Below, piece after piece: positions 44,261 through 53,004 of a stretch of DNA of 64,000 nucleotides (position 1 is its first letter; each line of letters opens with the position of its first letter). The stretch lies in assembly GCA_965262365.1 (NCBI GenBank), contig OZ253541.1:1922001-1986000 (forward strand). Direction: 5' to 3'. Both the position numbers and the translations under genes were made by a program. The stretch comes from UBA6522 sp965262365. GTDB lineage: Bacteria > Pseudomonadota > Gammaproteobacteria > Steroidobacterales > Rariloculaceae. The notes under the pieces were generated by a model, which made no database searches, was not told the origin of the DNA, and was given only the letters and a program-made list of their open reading frames with translations.

Positions 44261-45043
44261 ATGAACAAGACGACTGAGCAGGCGTTGAGGCCCCCGATGA
44301 GCAAGCTGATCAGACGGCTATTGTGGGGCCCCGCAGCCGCCCTGATGGCGACCGGAATCGTGTTCGCCCAGGGAGCCGACGTTGGGGACCCGGGCATGCC
44401 GGAATCCGACGAAATTCCGTCCAGCCTGATGACATTCTTCGTCACCAGCGAACCCATCGGCGACGGCGGCAACCTGGGCGGGCTTGAGGGCGCGGACGCT
44501 CACTGCCAGGCGCTGGCGGCCGCAGTGGGTCAGGGGCAAAAGACCTGGCGCGCCTATCTCAGCACCCAGGAACGCCCCGGCCAGCCGGCGGTGAATGCCC
44601 GCGACCGCATCGGCGACGGTCCCTGGTTCCACTCCAAGGCGCGAATACTCGACTACCTGCAGCGGCGGCTCAATCGGCCCCTCATCAAGTCGCAGATCCA
44701 CGGCGATACCCTGCTGGAGGCGCAGCAAGGCAGTAACATGACCAAGGAATTCGCGCTCACCGAGAAGGGCGAACTCGTCAACGGCATCGGCGATCCGCTG
44801 CCGACGCTGCACGCCATATTGACCGGTTCCCGGACCGACGGGCGCGCCTTCCCACCGGGCGAGGACCGAACCTGCAACAACTGGACCAGCAACGATGAGG
44901 GGAACGCCCAGTTCGGCCATTCCGACCGAATCGGCGGCGGCAACCAATCCTGGAATTCCGCCGGCACGACCACGGGCTGCAGCCAGAATGACCTGGTGAG
45001 CTGGGGCGGCGTGGGGTTGTTTTTTTGCTTCGCGGTGGACTAG
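44261..45043 (+). CDS. Secreted DUF1554-type lectin-like protein, copy 2
   Basis: A 260-residue paralogue of the protein at 36710. It shares MTFFVTSEPIGDGGNLGGLE, GADAHCQALAAAVGQG, RAYLSTQERPGQPAVNARDR, CNNWTS, SWNSAG, GCSQ and FFCFAV, and has a signal peptide. The main difference is the middle segment around HGDTLLEAQQGSNMTKEFAL. Its end overlaps the end of the convergent quinoprotein gene by 4 nt. Function is unknown. Confidence 0.75.
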   Translation: MNKTTEQALRPPMSKLIRRLLWGPAAALMATGIVFAQGADVGDPGMPESDEIPSSLMTFFVTSEPIGDGGNLGGLEGADAHCQALAAAVGQGQKTWRAYLSTQERPGQPAVNARDRIGDGPWFHSKARILDYLQRRLNRPLIKSQIHGDTLLEAQQGSNMTKEFALTEKGELVNGIGDPLPTLHAILTGSRTDGRAFPPGEDRTCNNWTSNDEGNAQFGHSDRIGGGNQSWNSAGTTTGCSQNDLVSWGGVGLFFCFAVD

Positions 45044-46677
45044 TCGCGTAGCCCGAATACGAAAAGACCATTCCCGGCCGCAACGCCAACGTACTGCGTG
45101 CCGCCCACCGCATAGCTGATCGGGCCGTTGGCGATTTCCCCGCCCAGGTTGGTTCTCCAGAGCAGTTCACCCGTCACCGCGTCCAGGGCGTGAAAATAGC
45201 CCTCGCGACCGCCGGTGAAGAGAACATCCGTTGCCGTCGTCAGGACTCCGCTGGAAGTGACATCGGTCATTTCGAACTTCCAGCGTTGCTCGCCCGTGAC
45301 AGGGTCGATGGCGATCACGGCACCCGTACCGACCGCCTCGGTCCAGTTGTTGATCCGGCTGCCACGCAGGCTCGGTACGTTGGGTCCACCGGGAACGGGT
45401 GAGTCCGCGATGCCGCCCAGGAATCTCAGTCCCTCCTGATACTCCTGCTCCTCCGGCCGAAACACGGAACCGTAACCCTCCCATGCCGGGACGTAGAAGA
45501 GTCCCGTGCGCGGACTGAAGGACGGCGAATACCAGTTGGTGGCACCCTGCACACCGGGATACGTCGTGGCTCCCGGAGGCTGCGGAGTCTCGATCGGCCG
45601 GCCGCTTTCGCTCAGCCCACTGGCCCAGTTGATTTCGGTGAACGGTTCTCCACGAATGAATTCACCTGTCGTCCTGTCGAGTACGTAGAAGAACCCGTTG
45701 CGGTTCGCCCAGAGCATCTGCCTGCCGCTGCTGAAAGCATCGAGGGCGAAGTCGGCGAGTACGGGTATCTGAACGGCGTCGTAGTCATAGTCGTCGTTCG
45801 GGGTGAACTGGAAGTACCATTCCAGTTCACCCGTATCCGGGTCCAGTGCCACCACGGCATCCGAGTACAGGTTGTCGCCGGGCCGTTGTGCCGGATTCCA
45901 GTCGGGCCCGGGATTGCCGATTCCCCAGTAGGTCTGGTCAAGTTCGGGATCGTACGAACCCGTAAGCCAGACCGAAGCCCCGCCGTGTTCCCAGGCGTCG
46001 GTGTCGCCTTCCCAGGTCTCGTGACCGGGCTCACCGGGCCCCGGAATGGTGTAGAACTTCCACGCTTCCTCGCCCGTTTCCGCGTCATAGGCCGAGATGA
46101 AGCCGCGGATACCGAATTCGCCGCCGGCAACTCCGACGATCACCTTGTCCTTCACGACCAGCGGCGCCAATGTCATCGCATAGCCGGCAGCAGGGTCGGC
46201 GACTTCGGTACGCCAGACGGGCTGACCGTTGACGGCATCGATGGCGATCAACTGTGCGTCGATGGTGGCCATGAAGAGCGTGTTCCCCAACATCGCAAGA
46301 CCCCGGTTGACCCGGCCGCAGCAGGGCCTGGACGCCGCCGAGGGGTTATGCCGATAGTCCCAGAATGCACGCCCCATTGCCGCATCCAGGGCGACGACGG
46401 TGTTCGGCGCCTCGGTGAGGTACATGATTCCGTCCACGACCAGCGGCGTGCTTTCGAACTTCTCCAGTGACTGGGCCTGAAAAACCCATTTCAGTTCCAG
46501 TTCGCCCACGTTGGCGAGTGTGATTTGATCCAGCAGGCTGTATCGGGTGCTCGCGTAGGTGCCGGAGTAAGTCAACCAGTTGTGAGGCTCCTGGTCAGCG
46601 TTCAGCAGCCGTTCGAAGCTCACCTGCGCATTCAGTCCGAGAGGGGTCAGCAACAACAGGAGTGTGTAACGGGACAT
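45040..46677 (-). CDS. PQQ-dependent quinoprotein dehydrogenase, probable lanthanide type
   Basis: A 545-residue periplasmic eight-bladed quinoprotein (signal peptide MSRYTLLLLLTPLGLNAQ). Family features are STPLVVDGIMYLTEAPNTVV, the vicinal disulfide Cys119-Cys120 (RPCCGRVNRGLAM), AGGEFGIRGF with metal ligand Glu187, YWGIGNPGPDWNP with Asn255, and NDDYDYDAVQ with Asp298 and Asp300. The residue two positions after the catalytic Asp is Asp, as in XoxF-type lanthanide enzymes; calcium enzymes such as MxaF have Ala or another small residue. The substrate is probably an alcohol or aldehyde. It lies in an operon with a dihaem cytochrome c, the likely electron acceptor, whose stop overlaps its ATG. 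Confidence 0.88.
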   Translation of the reverse strand: MSRYTLLLLLTPLGLNAQVSFERLLNADQEPHNWLTYSGTYASTRYSLLDQITLANVGELELKWVFQAQSLEKFESTPLVVDGIMYLTEAPNTVVALDAAMGRAFWDYRHNPSAASRPCCGRVNRGLAMLGNTLFMATIDAQLIAIDAVNGQPVWRTEVADPAAGYAMTLAPLVVKDKVIVGVAGGEFGIRGFISAYDAETGEEAWKFYTIPGPGEPGHETWEGDTDAWEHGGASVWLTGSYDPELDQTYWGIGNPGPDWNPAQRPGDNLYSDAVVALDPDTGELEWYFQFTPNDDYDYDAVQIPVLADFALDAFSSGRQMLWANRNGFFYVLDRTTGEFIRGEPFTEINWASGLSESGRPIETPQPPGATTYPGVQGATNWYSPSFSPRTGLFYVPAWEGYGSVFRPEEQEYQEGLRFLGGIADSPVPGGPNVPSLRGSRINNWTEAVGTGAVIAIDPVTGEQRWKFEMTDVTSSGVLTTATDVLFTGGREGYFHALDAVTGELLWRTNLGGEIANGPISYAVGGTQYVGVAAGNGLFVFGLRD

Positions 46678-47549
46678 CAGTCAATCCCCTTCAATGAACG
46701 GAGGTAAGCCAGTACATCGGCCACTTCCTCCTCGGAGAAAACATCGGCGTAGGACGGCAGATCTCCCCCGGTTGTGAGAATCGTGTACTCGCGCAACTCG
46801 GCCTTGTTCAGCGACAACAGCCGTTCCTGCTCGTCAATGAGTTGCACGGTGTAGGTATCTTCGTTGAGGCGGCGACCGTTGACCACCGTGCCGTCCGCCA
46901 ATACCGCCCGGACGTTTCGATTCATCGGCAACGTCGATCCATGCGGATCTTCCAGGGCGCGACTCAGGGTGGCCGCGCTTCTGATCGCGCCGATATTGCT
47001 CAGGTCCGGCGCGAACCGGGGTCCCTGACCGGCGACGCGGTGACAACTGCCGCAGTCGCCCTTGCCCTCGAACAGCGCCTGCCCCATGGCCGCATCGCCC
47101 AGTTCCACGCCGCCGATGTCCGCGTCCATGTTGCGAAGATAGGCGACCAGCGCGACCAGTTCGGCGGCCTCGTATGCCCCCGGAACCATGGCGGTGCCCG
47201 GAATACCTGCCAGCAGAATCCCCCGGAGATCCCGGTCCGAAACAGCGTTCCGAAATTCGCCGCTGCGCAGATTGACACCGGGAAACAGGTCGCCGTTCTC
47301 GCCATGGCACACCACGCAATACGTCGTGTACAAGGCTGAGCCGAAAGCAATGTCTGCCTGCTCGTATTGCCCGACATGGGCCTGAGCCATGAGTTGGCCG
47401 CTGGCGGCCAGACAAAGCAGTGCTACCAACGGCGGCGAACGGCGAACAGCCCGCAAGACCGCTGGCTCCCGACGCCGGTTCGCCAGACTCGGTCGTGCAC
47501 GGCGCCTTGAACGCCACCCCGGAGAAGCGAATGGTTGCAGATTTGTCAC
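46677..47549 (-). CDS. Dihaem c-type cytochrome, electron acceptor of the quinoprotein
   Basis: A 290-residue exported cytochrome with two CxxCH haem sites, YCVVCHGENGDLFPG and CGSCHRVAGQGPRFAPDLS, and a C-terminal SEEEVADVLAYLRSLKG typical of cytochrome c domains. A third region (LNEDTYTVQLIDEQERLLSL) resembles the family of such domains attached to PQQ enzymes. GTG at 47549 has a GGGAG Shine-Dalgarno sequence; this gives an unusually long, arginine-rich region before the hydrophobic signal core, so a TTG at 47456 is an alternative. It overlaps the quinoprotein start. Confidence 0.85.
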   Translation of the reverse strand: MTNLQPFASPGWRSRRRARPSLANRRREPAVLRAVRRSPPLVALLCLAASGQLMAQAHVGQYEQADIAFGSALYTTYCVVCHGENGDLFPGVNLRSGEFRNAVSDRDLRGILLAGIPGTAMVPGAYEAAELVALVAYLRNMDADIGGVELGDAAMGQALFEGKGDCGSCHRVAGQGPRFAPDLSNIGAIRSAATLSRALEDPHGSTLPMNRNVRAVLADGTVVNGRRLNEDTYTVQLIDEQERLLSLNKAELREYTILTTGGDLPSYADVFSEEEVADVLAYLRSLKGID

Positions 47550-47573
47550 CGCCCTCTCCCGTCGACAACCGGT

Positions 47574-48521
47574 TCAGTAGATCGCGGCGGGTGTGACCGT
47601 CGACCCCGTTGCTCCGCGAATCTTCAGCGGCTGCATCACGAACGCGAACTCGTATACCTCCCGCGCAGCCAGTTCATCCAGCTTCATTCTCTCCAGCAGG
47701 TGGATCCCGTTGACCACGAGCATGATCTGGTGGATCGGCAGGGAGATGTCGGAATCCGGGTTCGGCTGGATCTCCACCGGCTGATTGTCGGCGCCCACCA
47801 GCATCGGATCCTGGGTGACGAGCCATTCCGCGGCGGCTATGCCGATTCCCGGCGCTCGCCCCAGGAACCGTTGCACATCGCTGTCCCAGAGCTGCCCCCA
47901 GCCGGTATTGATGATCAGGGCATCGCCGGGCTCCAGGGACACGTTCGCGTCGGCCAGCGCCTGCTGCAAGTCCTCTGTCGTGATCTCGTAGTCCTCGGGA
48001 AGAATGTCGAGGCCCTTGAGCCTGGCGATGTCCAACAGCACGCCCCGGGTCATGAGCATGCCCACGTTCTGGATGCCGAGGTGCGTGAATCCCGATCGAG
48101 TCAGGGTCTCGCTGACGCGGAAACAGTTGTACAGCGTGTCGCCGATGGTCTGGTGACTGAAGCCGTCGAACTGCGTGCCGACCTGACCCAGTTCGGTGAC
48201 CACGATTTCCTCGTTGGAGCCCCTTTGGTTGCTCTGGGGATTCATGCCCGTCGGTTTGAGATAGAGGTCGAAGTGGCGATTGCCGAGTGGGATGGATTCA
48301 TGCAACTCGTGACCAAGCTCGACCACTTCGCCGCTGGTTATCAGGCGCGCCGCCCGCAGCACGGTGGAGGGGCTCATGTGGTTGGCCGAGCCGCGCTCGT
48401 CGCCCTCCCCCCACCTGGATGGGCAGCGATCTTCTTCGGCCGGTGGAAGCCACGTTTGCGCATTGGCTGCCGGCAGCGCGCAGGCAAGCATTGTTAGCGC
48501 GAGAACGATTCTTGGGTTCAT
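47574..48521 (-). CDS. Secreted cyclase-family hydrolase
   Basis: A 315-residue exported protein of the cyclase family (relatives include kynurenine formamidase). After the signal peptide (VLALTMLACALPAANAQ) are GEGDERGSANHMSPSTVLRA, GQVGTQFDGFSHQTIGDTLY in place of the usual HxGTHxD metal motif, RGVLLDIARLKG and GDALIINTGWGQLW. ATG 48521 is preceded by GGAGAAG. It begins the minus-strand operon with the cytochrome and the quinoprotein, so it may open a lactone or amide made or used by that dehydrogenase. The substrate is unknown. Confidence 0.8.
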   Translation of the reverse strand: MNPRIVLALTMLACALPAANAQTWLPPAEEDRCPSRWGEGDERGSANHMSPSTVLRAARLITSGEVVELGHELHESIPLGNRHFDLYLKPTGMNPQSNQRGSNEEIVVTELGQVGTQFDGFSHQTIGDTLYNCFRVSETLTRSGFTHLGIQNVGMLMTRGVLLDIARLKGLDILPEDYEITTEDLQQALADANVSLEPGDALIINTGWGQLWDSDVQRFLGRAPGIGIAAAEWLVTQDPMLVGADNQPVEIQPNPDSDISLPIHQIMLVVNGIHLLERMKLDELAAREVYEFAFVMQPLKIRGATGSTVTPAAIY

Positions 48522-48744
48522 TTTTCTTCTCCCGCGTTTGAGCGTTTCTAAAGTACTCAGTGCCGAGCTTAACCGAAAAATGACCCACGTCAGTACCCAA
48601 TCCGAGAAGGCGGTAGCCTCAAGGCAATGCCGGGTATTCAATTCCCGGGAACTCCGGGATCCGTCGCCGTCTGGCCTTTCTGCAATGAAAATACTTGACG
48701 ACCGGACCGTCGCCAGGGCGCGTGTACTTATAGATGATCGGGGT

Positions 48745-48891
48745 TCAGCTCTGAAGTAGACCTATCCCGATGAACCAGAACAGTCCGCCCACGGTCAGCC
48801 AGAACAGTACCGAAAGGACCACTCCGATGTACCCCAGGATGATGCCGGCGGTCGCCAGTCCGGCGCCCTGGAGGTTCGGTTGGCCGAGCAT
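48745..48891 (-). CDS. Small two-helix membrane protein, DUF4190-like fragment
   Basis: A 48-residue frame: MLGQPNLQGAGLATAGIILG, then a hydrophobic stretch to LLQS. The N-terminal part matches the end of DUF4190 domains (GxGLATAGIILGYIG). The first part of that domain is absent, and upstream in-frame stops follow, so this is probably a remnant or a small membrane protein. The surrounding gaps (48522-48744 and 48892-48998) contain nothing else I can support. Confidence 0.4.
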   Translation of the reverse strand: MLGQPNLQGAGLATAGIILGYIGVVLSVLFWLTVGGLFWFIGIGLLQS

Positions 48892-48998
48892 ATACCAATC
48901 CAGTGGGCGTCGTCACCAGGTGTAAGGGCACCACAGGTGCCGACCTCGAACACGGTCGCGATGGTGCAGTAGATCCGAGATACTGAACCCCGACAGCC

Positions 48999-49583
48999 TC
49001 ATTTCTCGGACCGGTCCCAAAGATTGGGTACGAACTCGTTCGAGTAGCCGGAGACAAAAAGGCTTGAATTGCCGTCCTGTTCGAACCGTGCCCGATCTAC
49101 GGCTCCGATGTTGGCACCGTAAACGTGGATACTCACGGATGGGCCGTCGGGCCGCACATTTGCCACCCTGTGAATGTCGCCAATCGTCGGCGAGACGCGA
49201 TCGATCTGTCCCGCCTTGCAGATGCGGCGACCGGCACTCACCAGCCGCCCGTCGTCCAACCGAAAGTCTTCGCAGGACTCGCTACCCCTCAGAACCCCGA
49301 TCACGCCCCAGACCGTATGGTTATGGATCGGCGTGACGTGCCCCGGACCCCACACGAAACTCACCACCGAGAATCGTTCCAGCGGGTCGCAGTGCAAGAG
49401 GTACTGCTGGTAATGATCAGCATGTGGCTCTGCGAATTCCGGCGGCAGCCAGTCGTCGCGTGAGACCAGGTCCGCAAGCAGGTCGGACGTCACTTCGAGC
49501 AGGTGGCGCTCATCGTCCGGATGGCGTTCCACTTCGGTCGTGAGCGCACGAACAAAGCTTCTCAAGCGACTCGTCTCGGCCAT
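48999..49583 (-). CDS. Cupin thiol dioxygenase (cysteine/3-mercaptopropionate type)
   Basis: A 194-residue mononuclear-iron cupin. The first metal motif is FVWGPGHVTPIHNHTVWGVI, and the last His is in IGDIHRVANV. The layout matches bacterial thiol dioxygenases that convert cysteine or 3-mercaptopropionate to the sulfinic acid. Cysteine sulfinate breakdown releases sulfite, which fits the sulfite-oxidase-type genes in this window (725 and 53543). ATG 49583 is chosen. It is divergent from the YeeE-type transporter gene. Confidence 0.75.
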   Translation of the reverse strand: MAETSRLRSFVRALTTEVERHPDDERHLLEVTSDLLADLVSRDDWLPPEFAEPHADHYQQYLLHCDPLERFSVVSFVWGPGHVTPIHNHTVWGVIGVLRGSESCEDFRLDDGRLVSAGRRICKAGQIDRVSPTIGDIHRVANVRPDGPSVSIHVYGANIGAVDRARFEQDGNSSLFVSGYSNEFVPNLWDRSEK

Positions 49584-49731
49584 CGGCAGTCTCCGGAGTT
49601 CGGGCAAAGCGTAGCTGCGTTAGCGTGCAACAGGGGCTGTGCGTTGTCCATGCCTCCCTCTTTGACATGCCTCTCTCGTCCATAGGCTCCCTCTTCCATA
49701 TGCTCCCTCTTCGACTCCTGACACTTACGGT

Positions 49732-50955
49732 ATGCTTGCTCAAACGCAAAGCAGCACGAGTCGTTCCTTCATGAGTACCGCAGTTTCTCCCGCAGTGATG
49801 CTGCCGATGAACCGGCGCCCCGTCAGTATCGGTGTGCTCCTGAGCATCGTCCTTGCCACCTATCTTGCCCAGAGCTACGGATGGCGTCAGGGCGCACTGT
49901 TCGTTGTCGGGCTCGGTGCCGGGGTCGTCCTCTACCACGCGGCGTTCGGCTTTACCTCAGCGTGGCGACAGGTCATGCAGACAGGCCGATCCGCCGGGCT
50001 GAGGGCGCAGTTGCTCATGCTTGCGGTCACGGCGCTGGTGTTCCTGCCGCTGATCGCCGACGGCCAACTTTGGGGAATGGAATTGCGCGGCAACATCCGT
50101 CCACTGAGCGTTTCAGTGGTCGCCGGCGCGTTCCTGTTCGGCATCGGGATGCAGGTGGGCGGGGGCTGTGCGTCCGGCACATTATTCACCGTTGGAGGCG
50201 GCAGCGTACGCATGGTTGCCACGCTGGCCGCCTTTATCGCCGGTTCCGCGCTGGGCGCTTTTCACCGACCCATCTGGGACAGTGCTGCGCCGAGCGCCGG
50301 TCCCATCTCGTTGCAGGCTCTGCTCGGTATGCCCGGAGCGCTGGCGGCGACGCTGATCACCCTCGCCTTGATGTGGGTCGTGTCGGTACGCATCGAGCGC
50401 CTCCGCCACGGCGATGTTGCGCCTGTGAGTGCCACTCCAACGCGGTCCGAGTGGTTGCAGGGACCGTGGCCGCTGGTCGCCGGTGCGCTGGGTCTGGCTG
50501 CGGTCAACGTCGCGACGCTGACACTTGCGGGGCGGCCGTGGGGTATCACGTCCGGATTTGCCCTGTGGGGATCGAAGACGCTGGCCGTTCTTGGGGTCGA
50601 CGTCGCCTCCTGGCCCTACTGGCAGGGATCGGCAGCCGCCGCGCTCGAAGCGAGCATCTTCAGCGATATCACTTCGGTCATGAACATGGGAATCCTCCTT
50701 GGCTCGCTGACGGCAGCAGGACTGGCAGGGCGGTTCGCCCCTGTCTGGCGAATTCCCGCGCGTTCACTGGCTGCCGCGGTGATCGGGGGGCTGTTGCTGG
50801 GCTATGGAGCCCGTATCGCCTATGGCTGCAACATCGGAGCATTTTTCAGCGGTGTGGTCTCATCGAGTCTGCACGGCTGGGTATGGCTCGTCGCCGCCTT
50901 CGCAGGAAGCGCGCTGGGCATTCGGATGAGGCCATGGTTCGGGCTTGCCGGCTAG
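49732..50955 (+). CDS. YeeE/YedE-family sulfur-compound transporter
   Basis: A 407-residue polytopic membrane protein of the YeeE/YedE (TsuA-like) family. The conserved cysteine motifs thought to pass thiosulfate are visible: MQVGGGCASGTLFTVGGGSV in the middle and RIAYGCNIGAFFSG near the end. About ten hydrophobic segments can be seen. The start is uncertain: ATG 49732 gives a 14-residue polar leader before a second ATG at 49771. Whether it transports thiosulfate, another sulfur species or, as proposed for some YedE members, a selenium-linked substrate is open. Confidence 0.82.
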   Translation: MLAQTQSSTSRSFMSTAVSPAVMLPMNRRPVSIGVLLSIVLATYLAQSYGWRQGALFVVGLGAGVVLYHAAFGFTSAWRQVMQTGRSAGLRAQLLMLAVTALVFLPLIADGQLWGMELRGNIRPLSVSVVAGAFLFGIGMQVGGGCASGTLFTVGGGSVRMVATLAAFIAGSALGAFHRPIWDSAAPSAGPISLQALLGMPGALAATLITLALMWVVSVRIERLRHGDVAPVSATPTRSEWLQGPWPLVAGALGLAAVNVATLTLAGRPWGITSGFALWGSKTLAVLGVDVASWPYWQGSAAAALEASIFSDITSVMNMGILLGSLTAAGLAGRFAPVWRIPARSLAAAVIGGLLLGYGARIAYGCNIGAFFSGVVSSSLHGWVWLVAAFAGSALGIRMRPWFGLAG

Positions 50956-51051
50956 TACGCAAAATTCCGCCGCTCTACAGTCATTTTCAATTCGTGCCTT
51001 GCTAGAATCGAAACCCGGTATGCTTCATCCAGCGGCCCAGCGGTACAGAAA

Positions 51052-51468
51052 ATGAGATTCGTCAACCCACGCATGACTCCACTGCCGTTTTCCCTGCTAG
51101 TCCCCTTGCTGGCCCTGTGGACCCCTGCAATGGGCCATCATTCGTTTTCAGTGCAGTACGACAGCACCAGGCCGGTAACGATCCAGGGATGGCTGACCAA
51201 GGTGGAGTGGACCAATCCGCACGTTTACTTCTACATGGACGTAGAGCGTGAGGACAATGATGTCGAGACCTGGGCATTCGAGATGGTCGCGCCCATCGTT
51301 CTCGAGCGCCGCGGCTGGACGCGGAATACGCTACAGATCGGCGAAGAAATCGAAGTCGACGGGTACCTTGCAAGGGACGGCAGCCGCCTGGCGAGCGCAG
51401 AGTCATTGCACATCATCCGTACCGGAGAGAGACACTCCGGGACAACTCGTCAAGAGCTCTCGGAATAG
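51052..51468 (+). CDS. Secreted DUF6152 protein
   Basis: A 138-residue exported protein. The signal peptide (FSLLVPLLALWTPAMG) is followed by HHSFSVQYDSTRPVTIQGWL, VEWTNPHVYFYMDV, WAFEMVAPIVLERRGWTR and GYLARDGSRLASAES, an intact DUF6152 domain. It is the best-preserved single-domain copy in this window. The WEGDTLV gene follows 33 nt downstream. Function unknown. Confidence 0.85.
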   Translation: MRFVNPRMTPLPFSLLVPLLALWTPAMGHHSFSVQYDSTRPVTIQGWLTKVEWTNPHVYFYMDVEREDNDVETWAFEMVAPIVLERRGWTRNTLQIGEEIEVDGYLARDGSRLASAESLHIIRTGERHSGTTRQELSE

Positions 51469-51501
51469 TCTCATCCTGAGGAGCCAATCGGGGAATTACC
51501 G

Positions 51502-52305
51502 ATGACAAAGTTCGCCAAAGCCGCCCTGCCCTGCCTGGCAGCCCTCATGATCCCGATGACCGGACTCGCCCAGGACGGCTCCGTCGAAACAGCGCGCCCG
51601 GCGCCCCGACTACCGGACGGTACCGTGAATCTGGGTCCCGCCCCAGGTGAGACAGGCCACTGGGATACTGGCCGTGGCGGCGCGCTCATGGAAAACGAGG
51701 TGGAGCTGGAAAGCTGGTTCCTCGTTGATCCGTCGGACGTGGACCAGGTGGCGCCCTTCAAGCCGTGGGCGCGAGAGCTGTTCCTGGCGCGTCAGGCAAA
51801 CCTGGGGCTCCACGATCCTCATCCCCGTTGCTCCGGCAACGGCGGGCCGCGCACCTTCGATACGCCCTACGGTATCGACTTCGTTCAGGACACCACTCGA
51901 CAACGCATCCTGATTCTGGTCGGCTGGTCGCGGCGCTGGCGCGAGATCCACATGGACGGCCGGCCTCATCCGGATCTCGATACCTACACGCCGACCTTTT
52001 TCGGGCACTCCGTCGGACGCTGGGAGGACGACGCCCTCGTCATCGGCACGGTCGGCTTCAACGAGAGATTCTGGTTCACCAGAAGACCCATGGGCATGGT
52101 GCACACCGAATCGCTGCACCTGGTGGAACGTATCTCCCGGCCCGATTACAACACGCTGCGCTACGAAGTCACCGTGGACGATCCGGAGGCCTATACGCGG
52201 CCCTGGACGGCGAGTTGGGAAGTCCCGTGGACGGAGATCGAGATCGTCGAGTACCTGTGTAACGAAAACAATCGGGACCCGGCGCACTTCGTCGGGCCAC
52301 AATAG
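51502..52305 (+). CDS. Secreted 'WEGDTLV'-family protein
   Basis: A 267-residue exported partner of the preceding DUF6152 protein. Motifs in order: SGNGGPRTFDTPYGIDFVQD, RREIHMDG-type segment (RWREIHMDGRPHPD), VGRWEDDALVIGTVGFNERF, then ESLHLVERISRPDYNTLRYE, VTVDDPEAYTRPW and EIVEYLCNENNRDP. The family hallmark WEGDTLV reads WEDDALV. Complete and in frame, unlike two other copies in the window. Confidence 0.75.
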   Translation: MTKFAKAALPCLAALMIPMTGLAQDGSVETARPAPRLPDGTVNLGPAPGETGHWDTGRGGALMENEVELESWFLVDPSDVDQVAPFKPWARELFLARQANLGLHDPHPRCSGNGGPRTFDTPYGIDFVQDTTRQRILILVGWSRRWREIHMDGRPHPDLDTYTPTFFGHSVGRWEDDALVIGTVGFNERFWFTRRPMGMVHTESLHLVERISRPDYNTLRYEVTVDDPEAYTRPWTASWEVPWTEIEIVEYLCNENNRDPAHFVGPQ

Positions 52306-52361
52306 GTTGGCGCCCACCGGACCGCCACGAATGTCAGCGGGTCCTGTTTCGACAATTTCGG

Positions 52362-52395
52362 GACTCCGCAAAGCCGGGAGTCAACATTCTTTTCG
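52362..52395 (+). terminator. Possible rho-independent terminator
   Basis: GACTCC (52362-52367) pairs with GGAGTC (52377-52382), and the hairpin is followed by AACATTCTTTT. It follows the DUF6152/WEGDTLV pair and precedes the cupin gene. The stem is short, so this is tentative. Confidence 0.35.
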
Positions 52396-52415
52396 CTCAA
52401 CAGCAGGCAATCATC

Positions 52416-52841
52416 ATGATCAGACTAATCATCGCAAGTTCAACCGTAGTCATCCTGGCGTTCGCGCACCAGGGCCTCTCCCAGCAACCGCTCATGGAAC
52501 CGGAGATGGCGCTCTACAATCTCGACGAGATGGAACCCCGCGGCCGGGAAGGATACCAGGCCCATCTGATCTCCGCCGCGACCATTCGGATGCTTCGAGC
52601 CGAAATCGCGGCCGGGACGTCCACGACTCACCACAACCACCCCGATGAGGAAATGGTCTACGTGGTAGACGGTCGAATCCGCGTGTTCAGCGGAGGCAAC
52701 GAGGCGGAACTGGGGCCAGGGGAACTCGTGGTATTTCCAGCCTATGTCGACCATCACTATGAAGCGATCGTGGACTCGATGACCATCGAGGTATTCGGTC
52801 CGGGCCGCACCTTCGGTGCCCCGGCAGGCATGGGCGGCTGA
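52416..52841 (+). CDS. Secreted single-domain cupin
   Basis: A 141-residue protein with a signal peptide (IIASSTVVILAFAHQGLSQ) and a cupin barrel: IAAGTSTTHHNHPDEEMVYV contains the first metal motif, and LGPGELVVFPAYVDHHYEAI the second. The enzymatic role, if any, is unknown; small periplasmic cupins may be isomerases, dioxygenases or binding proteins. The gap 52842-53004 behind it is empty as far as I can see. Confidence 0.75.
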   Translation: MIRLIIASSTVVILAFAHQGLSQQPLMEPEMALYNLDEMEPRGREGYQAHLISAATIRMLRAEIAAGTSTTHHNHPDEEMVYVVDGRIRVFSGGNEAELGPGELVVFPAYVDHHYEAIVDSMTIEVFGPGRTFGAPAGMGG

Positions 52842-53004
52842 TCCAGACGCTTAAAGGTTCACGCGGCATGAAGAAACATTGTTTCGCCACAGCGGCGACC
52901 GCATTCAGAGCTGATGGTGGTACACGCCGGGGATTCGTCCTACCCGCTGGCTGACAAGATACGGGCCGTACCCGCCCACAGGCTCTTGACGGACTTCCAG
53001 GCTT

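Noticed and set aside
48892..48998. Upstream extension of the 48-residue DUF4190-like frame
   Set aside because: There is an in-frame stop just upstream and the readable sequence lies in another frame without resemblance to the domain.
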